Part shown: positions 1 through 5,061 of the stretch, in pieces | Layout: each line of letters starts with the position of its first letter | How positions within the stretch are numbered: position 1 is the first letter of the stretch | NCBI GenBank assembly: GCA_021808425.1 | Contig: JAKBBS010000242.1 | Location: 1 to 5,116 of the forward strand | Direction of reading: 5' to 3' | DNA length: 5,116 bases | From: Actinomycetes bacterium | Lineage (GTDB): Bacteria > Actinomycetota > Acidimicrobiia > Acidimicrobiales > Palsa-688 | Made by a program: the position numbers and the translations under genes | The notes under the pieces: generated by a model | Seen by the model: the letters and a program-made list of their open reading frames with translations, nothing else | What the model was told of the DNA's origin: nothing | Database searches by the model: none

Positions 1-199
1 CCGACTCCGCCGACGACAACGACTCCACTTCCCCGTCGAAGACCCTGATCTCCGTCTCTCGACCCTTCGCCACGTACGCCTCGAGCTGCTCGCCGTCCCG
101 GGCCAGCCCAGCCACCCAGGTGGCGAGCCCTGCGATGTCGCCGGAGGCCTGCCAGGCAGGCGCCGGCGTAGTCGCCGTCGGCGTGGTCGTCGTGCTCAT
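1..199 (-). CDS. tldE: TldE/PmbA family protein, N-terminal part (runs off left edge)
   Basis: This is the first 66 codons of a gene continuing beyond the window. It starts at ATG 199-197, where ATGA overlaps the tldD stop codon (TGA 198-196), so translation is probably coupled; no separate Shine-Dalgarno is visible. Residues 1-16 are a Thr/Ala/Pro-rich leader. The segment from about residue 20 (an Ala/Gly-rich helix, then EAYVAKGRETEIRVFDGEV and a following ESLSSAES) has the beta-strand pattern of the PmbA/TldD N-terminal domain, in which a protein-specific strand pair is followed by EVRVRDGEVES-like residues. In the family, TldE is the non-catalytic partner of TldD; the heterodimer cleaves unstructured peptides and matures some ribosomally made peptides (microcin B17 in E. 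coli). The assignment rests on this N-terminal pattern plus the adjacency to tldD; the diagnostic C-terminal half is not in the window. Confidence 0.85.
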   Translation of the reverse strand, partial: MSTTTTPTATTPAPAWQASGDIAGLATWVAGLARDGEQLEAYVAKGRETEIRVFDGEVESLSSAES

Positions 200-1593
200 C
201 GAGCGGTGCCGCCGACGGTCAGAGCAGACACCCGCAAGGTCGGCTGGCCGTCGCCGACGGGCACACCTTGGCCGTCCTTGCCGCAGGTCCCGGGGCTTCC
301 CATCGCGAAATCGTTTCCGACGACGTCGATGTTGCGTAGCACCTCGGGACCGTTGCCTATCAGGTTGGCGTCGCGGAGCGGTTCGGTCAGGCGCCCATCC
401 TCGATGAGGTAGGCCTCGGTCATACCGAACACGAAGTCGCCGGTAGCCGTGTTGACCTGGCCGCCGCCAAGCTGGGCGACGAACACCCCGTAGGGAGTTT
501 GGCGGACTATCTCCTCGGGATCCTCGGCCCCCGCCAGGACGTAAGTGTTCGTCATGCGGACCATCGGAAGGTGCTGGTAGCTCTCCCGTCTTCCGTTGCC
601 CGACGCTGGGTGGCCTTCCTTGCGGGACCGCATCCAGTCCCACATGTAGTCCGTGAGCACGCCGTCCTGGATAAGAACGTTGCGCTGGGCAGGGTGACCC
701 TCGTCGTCGATGCCGATCGCCCCCCACTCCGGGCCCATCGTTCCGTCGTCGACGAGCGTGACGAGCGGGCTCGCCACCATTTCTCCAACCCTGCCTTTGA
801 AGACCGACGCATCCCTCGATACCAGGTCCGCCTCTAGTCCGTGCCCGCATGCCTCGTGGAACAGCACGCCGCCGCTTCCCTGCTTGATCACCACTGCGAG
901 GCGCCCGGACGGCGCGGGTCTGGCGGCGAGCTTCGTTATGGCGCGGGCCGCCGCGGCAGCGGCCATGTCCTCGACGGAAACCTTGTCGAAAAGCTCAAAG
1001 CCGATCGTCGCTCCCACCGACTCCCGGCCGGTCTGCATGCCGGTGTCCCCCGACGCCACACACGAGACGGCGAAGCGGGTCTTGACCTGGTCATCGGTCC
1101 CGAGCACCCCCTCGCTGTTCGCCACCAGGATCTGGCGCCGGTTGTCGGCATATACCGCCGTCACCTGCCTGATGGAGCTGCCCGCACGCCTTGCGGCGTC
1201 ATCGGCGCGGGCGAGCAGCGCCACTTTTTCCGCCTTCGCGACGGTCTCTGGAAGGACCGAAACCTCGGTCGGCGCAGGCGCGTAAACCCGGTTCAAGGAC
1301 GCCACCTTGACGCCGCCACCACCCTGACGCGCCGCGCCCGCGGCAGCCTCGGCAGCGGCGAGGAGCCCCGTCTCGCTCAGGTCTGCGGTATGAGCGAACC
1401 CGGTCGTCTCTCCCGACACCACCCTGATACCGGCGCCACGCTCGCGCCCCGACGTCATGTCCTCCACGCGGCCGTCCTCGAATCTTGCCCCGCTGGAACG
1501 GCGATCTTCCGCGAAGACTTCGGCCATGTCCCCGCCGCTGCGCAACGCCCGCCGAAGCACTACGTCGAGCACTCCCTGGTCGATCAACACCAT
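196..1593 (-). CDS. tldD: Metalloprotease TldD
   Basis: A complete 465-residue zinc metalloprotease subunit, close to the 481 of E. coli TldD. The catalytic HExxxH is visible as HEACGHGLEAD (His246, Glu247, His251), and the third zinc ligand, the C-terminal Cys, lies in GTCGKDGQGVPVGDGQP (Cys437). Residues 1-230 form the PmbA/TldD N-terminal domain (ARFEDGRVEDM at 36-46), and 230-465 the catalytic domain with GNGRRESYQHLPMVRMTNTY at 332-351. The cytoplasmic TldD-TldE heterodimer is known to thread and cut unfolded peptides; the substrate here is unknown. tldE follows with a 4-bp ATGA overlap, so the two are one operon. An AAGGAGG Shine-Dalgarno sits only 3 nt before the ATG at 1593, but the next two codons are GTG and TTG, so translation may start 1-2 codons later. 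The gene is divergent from dxs. Nothing is truncated and all key residues are present. Confidence 0.97.
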   Translation of the reverse strand: MVLIDQGVLDVVLRRALRSGGDMAEVFAEDRRSSGARFEDGRVEDMTSGRERGAGIRVVSGETTGFAHTADLSETGLLAAAEAAAGAARQGGGGVKVASLNRVYAPAPTEVSVLPETVAKAEKVALLARADDAARRAGSSIRQVTAVYADNRRQILVANSEGVLGTDDQVKTRFAVSCVASGDTGMQTGRESVGATIGFELFDKVSVEDMAAAAAARAITKLAARPAPSGRLAVVIKQGSGGVLFHEACGHGLEADLVSRDASVFKGRVGEMVASPLVTLVDDGTMGPEWGAIGIDDEGHPAQRNVLIQDGVLTDYMWDWMRSRKEGHPASGNGRRESYQHLPMVRMTNTYVLAGAEDPEEIVRQTPYGVFVAQLGGGQVNTATGDFVFGMTEAYLIEDGRLTEPLRDANLIGNGPEVLRNIDVVGNDFAMGSPGTCGKDGQGVPVGDGQPTLRVSALTVGGTAR

Positions 1594-1596
1594 CTG

Positions 1597-1603
1597 CCTC
1601 CTT
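1597..1603 (-). promoter_or_regulatory. Ribosome binding site of tldD
   Basis: AAGGAGG on the minus strand is a near-perfect anti-16S match. The gap to ATG (1593-1591) is 3 nt, to GTG (1590-1588) 6 nt and to TTG (1587-1585) 9 nt. The usual optimum is roughly 5-9 nt, so the site supports the gene start but leaves the exact codon open. An A/T-rich stretch (TTATTTTTC) directly upstream should keep the site unstructured in an otherwise GC-rich leader. Confidence 0.85.
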
Positions 1604-1711
1604 GAAAAATAACCTTGCGAGCGGGGCGGCCCGCCTCGATGAAGCGGTCAGCTGAGGCTACCCGCATACGCGGCCCAACTAAATGAGCCTACTAACAGCT
1701 ATCCGCAGCGC

Positions 1712-1717
1712 TACCCT
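1712..1717 (+). promoter_or_regulatory. Candidate -10 element for leaderless dxs
   Basis: TACCCT fits the actinobacterial TANNNT -10 pattern and lies 7 nt before ATG 1725, the spacing expected if the A of ATG is itself the first transcribed base. No -35 hexamer is recognisable 16-19 nt upstream, which is common for such promoters. Neither ATG 1725 nor the upstream ATG 1683 has a Shine-Dalgarno, so a leaderless start explains the context better than a leadered one. If correct, the element rules out the 14-residue extension from 1683. Confidence 0.35.
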
Positions 1718-1724
1718 CGATTAC

Positions 1725-3650
1725 ATGATCTTGGAGTCGATCAGCTCGCCAGCGGACCTCGCAAGGCTGGGCCCCGCCGAGCTGGAGACCCTTGCGGACG
1801 AAATTCGAGAGGCGATAGTCAACGCTGTCGCCACTAACGGGGGTCACCTCGGCTCGAACCTCGGCGCTGTGGAGCTCACGATCGCACTTCACCGGGTCTT
1901 CCAGTCCCCCCGCGACATACTGCTTTGGGACACCGGCCACCAGGCGTACGTGCACAAACTGCTGACGGGTCGCCTGGACATGTTCCCTACTCTCCGCCAA
2001 GGGGGCGGCCTCTCCGGCTACCCGTCGCGCGCGGAGTCGGTGCATGATTGGGTGGAAAATAGCCACGCCTCCACTGTCTTGAGCTACGCGCACGGCGTCG
2101 CGGCCGGGGTCGCCCGGTCGTCCAGCCCCGACCGACGGGTTGTTGCGGTGATAGGCGACGGTTCCTTGACCGGTGGCATGGCCTTCGAAGGCCTCAACAA
2201 TCTCGGCCACAGCGCCAGCCGGGTAGTCGTCGTCCTCAACGACAACGGCCGCTCCTACGCGCCGACAGTGTCCAGGCTCTCCGAGAGCCTCACCCGACTG
2301 CGGCTTCACCCGGGTCTCAACTCGGTGCGCTCGCGTTTCGAGGACCGCCTCAGGGATCTTCCGGGCGTCGGAAACCTCGCCTACAGCAGCCTTCAGGGCC
2401 TCTATTCGGCGGTGCGCGAGGTCGTGGAGCCGACCGTGTTCTTCGAGGCGCTCGGGGTCAGGTACGTAGGTCCCCTCGACGGCCACGACATCGCCAAGAT
2501 GGAAGATGCGCTTGTGCGGGCTGCGGAGTTCGACGGTCCGATCGTCGTGCATGTGCTCACCAGGAAAGGCCGCGGGTACCAGCCTGCGGAAGACGACGAC
2601 GAGCGCTGCTTACACGATGCACCCGTCTTCGATCCTGCGGTAGGTCCCGGGGACGACCCTCACGCCCTCAAGGGCTACACCCAGGCGTTCAACGAGGCGA
2701 TGCTCTGCGCCGGCGCTCGCTACCCGAACCTCGTGGCTATCACAGCCGCTATGCCGGGGCCGACAGGGCTCCTACCGTTCGCCGACAGGTGGCCGGACCG
2801 GTTCTTCGACGTCGGGATCGCCGAGCAGACGGCCGTCACGTCAGCTGCGGGAATGGCGATGTGTGGTCTGCGGCCGGTGGTCGCGATCTACTCGACCTTT
2901 TTCACACGAGCTTTCGACCAGGCGAACCTCGACGTCGGTTTGCACGGCCAGCCGGTCGTCTTCGCGCTCGACCGGGCCGGGATCACAGGTCCTGACGGTG
3001 CCAGCCACCACGGGGTGCTCGACATGGCGCTGTGCCTCCGGATCCCCGGGCTTGCGATTTTCGCTCCGTCGTCGGCGCAGGACCTGGCCGCGATGCTCGA
3101 CACTGCCTTGCAGCTCGGCGGCCCGTCCGCCATCCGCTACCCACGCGGCGCTGCCCGTGAGGTGAGCCCCGACAAGGTCGGAGAAGGCCTGCATGCCAGG
3201 CTGGTTAGAACAGGGTCGACTTCTGCCGACACACCGAGGGTGTGCATCCTTGCGGTGGGGAAGATGCTGGAGGCCGCCGAGGAAGCCGCCGAGCTTCTGG
3301 CTGCCGACGGCGTTGACTGCACGCTCTGGGATGTCCGGCTGGTGAGACCCTTGGACCCACAGATGGTCCTCGACGCCGGCAGCCACGACCTTGTGGTCAC
3401 GATCGAAGACGGCGTTCGCTCGGGAGGCGCAGGCTCTTTTATCGCCGACGCTGTGGCGGACCTGAACGAGACGCGGGCCGTGCCCCCATTCCTCGTCCTT
3501 GGTGTGCCTACTGCGTACATCCCGCACGGGTCCCAGGAGCAGATTCTCGCCCAGCTCGGCCTCGACGGCCCAGGCGTCGCTGCCGCCATATCAAAGGCAC
3601 TTCCCGAGCGCGCCGCCGCGGCCCCTGAGCCCGCGACGACGCCGTGCTGA
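1725..3650 (+). CDS. dxs: 1-deoxy-D-xylulose-5-phosphate synthase
   Basis: Dxs joins pyruvate and glyceraldehyde 3-phosphate using thiamine diphosphate, the first step of the cytoplasmic MEP pathway to isoprenoids. With the start at 1725 it has 641 residues, typical of the family. Visible landmarks: catalytic-site His41 in GGHLGSNLG; DTGHQAYVHKLLTGR; GYPSRAES...HDWVENSHAS; the thiamine-diphosphate/Mg motif from GDG (144-146) to NDN (172-174); general acid/base Glu367 in DVGIAEQ; Tyr389 and Arg395 in IYSTFFTRAFD; Asp424 and His428 in GITGPDGASHHG; RYPRG (471-475); C-terminal transketolase domain ending near ISKAL. An in-frame ATG at 1683 would add 14 residues, but homologs normally begin like MILESISSPADL and a TANNNT box precedes 1725, so 1725 is preferred. 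Odd points: AEQT instead of AEQH (Thr369), DQAN instead of DQVL, and a ~15-residue Ala/Pro-rich tail leading straight into a relic gene. It could be a divergent paralog rather than the housekeeping copy. Confidence 0.96.
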   Translation: MILESISSPADLARLGPAELETLADEIREAIVNAVATNGGHLGSNLGAVELTIALHRVFQSPRDILLWDTGHQAYVHKLLTGRLDMFPTLRQGGGLSGYPSRAESVHDWVENSHASTVLSYAHGVAAGVARSSSPDRRVVAVIGDGSLTGGMAFEGLNNLGHSASRVVVVLNDNGRSYAPTVSRLSESLTRLRLHPGLNSVRSRFEDRLRDLPGVGNLAYSSLQGLYSAVREVVEPTVFFEALGVRYVGPLDGHDIAKMEDALVRAAEFDGPIVVHVLTRKGRGYQPAEDDDERCLHDAPVFDPAVGPGDDPHALKGYTQAFNEAMLCAGARYPNLVAITAAMPGPTGLLPFADRWPDRFFDVGIAEQTAVTSAAGMAMCGLRPVVAIYSTFFTRAFDQANLDVGLHGQPVVFALDRAGITGPDGASHHGVLDMALCLRIPGLAIFAPSSAQDLAAMLDTALQLGGPSAIRYPRGAAREVSPDKVGEGLHARLVRTGSTSADTPRVCILAVGKMLEAAEEAAELLAADGVDCTLWDVRLVRPLDPQMVLDAGSHDLVVTIEDGVRSGGAGSFIADAVADLNETRAVPPFLVLGVPTAYIPHGSQEQILAQLGLDGPGVAAAISKALPERAAAAPEPATTPC

Positions 3651-3719
3651 ACGAGCCCGTGGCGGGCGGCGAGGCTCCGCGGGGAGCGCAGCAGGATCCC
3701 CTCTCCCAGGAGGTCGCGA

Positions 3720-3854
3720 ATCGCAGCCGCTGTTCGCGGACCGGCAAAGGACCTTTTTCTTTGGCTTTGGAACCGTCGTACATTGAGTGAGTCTCCACTC
3801 GAGGTGTTCGGAGACTTGGATGTCGCCCGCTCGTGGGAGCAGATCCGCATCTAA
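3720..3854 (+). pseudogene. C-terminal relic of an MDMPI-like (mycothiol-dependent maleylpyruvate isomerase family) gene
   Basis: The plus strand reads AAAVRGPAKDLFLWLWNRR, then TLSESP, then LEVFGDLDVARSWEQIRI and a TAA stop at 3852-3854. This fits the closing part of the MDMPI C-terminal domain as I know it: V-x-G-x-A-x-D-L-x-L-x-L-W-x-R-R, a short linker, L-x-V-x-G-D, then a helix ending in W. Such proteins are usually about 200-260 residues and carry an N-terminal DinB-like domain that uses mycothiol. Here dxs ends at 3650, so at most ~67 codons are available; the frame has no ATG or GTG, only TTG at 3783 inside the conserved block. The 5' three quarters of the gene are therefore gone. Residues read from 3651-3719 (Arg-rich) do not resemble the family. 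Most likely a deletion fused the gene's end to the region behind dxs. The homology call comes from pattern memory and was not searched. A short functional protein is less likely. Confidence 0.55.
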
Positions 3855-3891
3855 CGGCGACGTCCAGCCGGGGGGCATGAGAGGCAGGCGG

Positions 3892-4599
3892 CTACAGCGG
3901 GTCGAGCAGCTCGGCGCCTCGGTTGGCAACTTTGTTTACAAGGTCCGACACCGGCCATGCTTCGATGACCTTTGGACGCGCCGGCACCAAAAGTCCCAGC
4001 AGCTCCTCTCGATCAGACGACGGATCCAGCCAAGTCTCCCAAGTGTCTTCTTCGAGGATCACCGGCATCCGGTCGTGGATCGGTGCCATCACTTCGTTGC
4101 CCGAGGTTGTCACGATCGCGGCGCTGCGAATCGACTCCTCTGGACTGCCGCCCCGGTCCCGCCATATCTCCCAGACTCCGGCAAACGCCATCGGCCGGCG
4201 ATCCCTCCTCGCGATAGCGAATGGGTAGCGCTTGGAACCTTCGCGTCTCCACTCGTAGAAGGCGTCGACCGGTATGAGGCATCGCCGCTTCGCGAAGGCG
4301 GAACGAAACGAGGGTTTCGTGGCAATGCTCTCCGCCCTGGCGTTGATCATCTTGGATCCCACTGAAGGGTCCTTCGCCCAAGACGGAACCAAGCCCCATC
4401 GAAGCGCCGTCAACTCCCTTCGCAACACTTCTTCGAGGGCGGACCCACCGGAACTGTCCGGGGCTGCTGTTACGGCCAGGACGTCCGTGGTGGGTGCGAC
4501 GTTGTAGCGAGGACCACGTTCGTCGACCGTCACAGAGTCTGCTTCGAAGACCGACGCCAGGTCGCGCACGCTCGACGTCGAAGCAAAACGTCCGCACAC
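3892..4599 (-). CDS. SOS response-associated peptidase family protein (SRAP, YedK/HMCES-like)
   Basis: A complete 235-residue SRAP protein. It begins MCGRFAS, so removing Met exposes Cys2, which in the family attacks abasic sites in single-stranded DNA and forms a stable thiazolidine DNA-protein crosslink, shielding the lesion. Other landmarks: RYNVAPT (31-37), RWGLVPSWAKD (67-77), NARAE with Asn86 and Arg88, RRCLIPVDAFYEW with Glu116, and IHDRMPVIL with His175; Cys2, Asn86, Glu116 and His175 match the YedK active site. The start is GTG 4599-4597, fixed by the obligatory Cys at position 2. There is no Shine-Dalgarno, but a good -35/-10 pair ends 8 nt before the GTG, so the mRNA may be leaderless. 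I see no actinobacterial LexA-type box (CGAAC-N4-GTTCG) in the spacer, so SOS control is not supported. It is convergent with the MDMPI relic and divergent from the dehydratase gene. Confidence 0.95.
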   Translation of the reverse strand: MCGRFASTSSVRDLASVFEADSVTVDERGPRYNVAPTTDVLAVTAAPDSSGGSALEEVLRRELTALRWGLVPSWAKDPSVGSKMINARAESIATKPSFRSAFAKRRCLIPVDAFYEWRREGSKRYPFAIARRDRRPMAFAGVWEIWRDRGGSPEESIRSAAIVTTSGNEVMAPIHDRMPVILEEDTWETWLDPSSDREELLGLLVPARPKVIEAWPVSDLVNKVANRGAELLDPL

Positions 4600-4606
4600 A
4601 GAGATT

Positions 4607-4612
4607 TACTGT
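4607..4612 (+). promoter_or_regulatory. Candidate forward -10 element for the dehydratase gene
   Basis: TACTGT fits TANNNT and overlaps the reverse -10 TACAGT (4613-4608) almost completely, because TACTGTA is nearly self-complementary. Transcription would start near 4619-4620 and give a leader of about 47 nt before ATG 4667. No -35 is recognisable upstream, so this is tentative. Confidence 0.25.
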
Positions 4613-4636
4613 AGTTGTAGTCGGCTTGCCCACCAA
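4608..4636 (-). promoter_or_regulatory. Promoter of the SRAP gene (-35 TTGGTG, -10 TACAGT)
   Basis: On the minus strand TTGGTG (4636-4631) and TACAGT (4613-4608) are separated by 17 bp. The -10 ends 8 nt before GTG 4599, putting the predicted transcription start at or within a base or two of the start codon and implying a leaderless message. The absence of a Shine-Dalgarno agrees. The -35 matches the TTGACA consensus at four of six positions, so it is only moderate. Confidence 0.45.
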
Positions 4637-4666
4637 CAAGTGGCGCTCCGTGGCAGAGTTGAACCT

Positions 4667-4972
4667 ATGGAAGCGCTCACCGGCCAACAGATCCTCGGGT
4701 CCGGTCTTGTCGGTTGGAAGGAGCAGGACCGAGCGCTTCATGCCAGCTTCACGATCACGGATTACAGCAGCGCCGCCGTCTTCATCGCTGAAGTGGCGAA
4801 GGCAGTCGACGCCGAGGACCACCACCCCGATCTCACGCTTTCATACGGCGTGCTCAAAGTCACGATGTGCACTCATAGCAAGGGCCCAAAGGTCACCCAG
4901 CGCGACGTCGATATGGCTCGACGGATCAGCAGGATCGCCACCGACTTCGGCATCGCGCCCAAACCCACGTAG
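4667..4972 (+). CDS. Pterin-4a-carbinolamine dehydratase (4a-hydroxytetrahydrobiopterin dehydratase)
   Basis: A small cytoplasmic enzyme of 101 residues, the usual family size (~95-105). It dehydrates 4a-hydroxytetrahydropterin, recycling the cofactor of aromatic amino acid hydroxylases. The family signature [EDKH]-x3-H-[HN]-[PCS]-x5/6-[YWF]-x9-[HW]-x8/15-D is met exactly: Asp48, His52, His53, Pro54, Tyr60, His70, Asp80. The segment GWKEQDRALHASFTITDY (16-33) is the usual N-terminal strand region. An in-frame GTG at 4640 would add nine residues, but ATG 4667 gives the normal N-terminus; upstream only a weak purine stretch (GCAGAG) could serve as ribosome site. No phenylalanine hydroxylase gene is visible here, so the partner reaction is unknown; many bacteria carry such stand-alone copies. 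It is divergent from the SRAP gene, sharing a 67-bp spacer. Confidence 0.93.
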   Translation: MEALTGQQILGSGLVGWKEQDRALHASFTITDYSSAAVFIAEVAKAVDAEDHHPDLTLSYGVLKVTMCTHSKGPKVTQRDVDMARRISRIATDFGIAPKPT

Positions 4973-5061
4973 GCTTCGGGAGAAGTTAGCATCGCCACGC
5001 ATTTCGACGCCCTGCCTACGGGTGTGTTCGTCGTTTCGATCAACAACTGCGATTTCCGACG

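Noticed and set aside
841..1605. A 254-codon plus-strand open frame opposite tldD (and others at 120-407, 499-837, 710-1285)
   Set aside because: These lie antisense to a gene with intact HExxxH and family-wide motifs. Their Arg/His/Pro-rich translations match no family I know and follow from GC-biased codon use in tldD.
1621..1634. GCGGG-GCGG-CCCGC hairpin in the tldD/dxs spacer as an operator or riboswitch part
   Set aside because: Only five base pairs, no symmetry at larger scale and no riboswitch consensus within the short spacer.
1692..2552. A 286-codon minus-strand open frame opposite dxs
   Set aside because: Antisense shadow of dxs; no recognisable domain, and the plus strand is clearly coding.
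3712..3758. A rho-independent terminator for dxs: hairpin GGTCGCGAA/TTCGCGGACC (one bulge) followed by TTTTT
   Set aside because: The T-run begins 11 nt after the stem, too far for a standard terminator, and these bases encode the conserved DLFLW segment of the relic, which explains the T-richness.
3644..3790. A 48-codon plus-strand frame starting at GTG 3644 and overlapping the dxs stop by 7 nt
   Set aside because: The GTGCTGA overlap hints at coupling, but there is no ribosome site and no recognisable protein, and a different frame in the same DNA carries the MDMPI-like residues.
3655..3840. A row of stem-loops (3655-3667, 3674-3687, 3712-3742, 3790-3816 with AGTCTCC/GGAGACT, 3829-3840) suggesting a structured RNA
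   Set aside because: Short GC-rich hairpins are expected in such DNA; the last three overlap the gene relic, and nothing matches a known RNA family. Covariation in relatives would be needed to revive the idea.
4600..4666. LexA/SOS box controlling the SRAP gene
   Set aside because: I looked for CGAAC-N4-GTTCG-type symmetry on both strands and found none.
4013..4825. A 270-codon minus-strand open frame spanning SRAP and the dehydratase gene
   Set aside because: It overlaps two well-supported genes in other frames and its translation has no family character.
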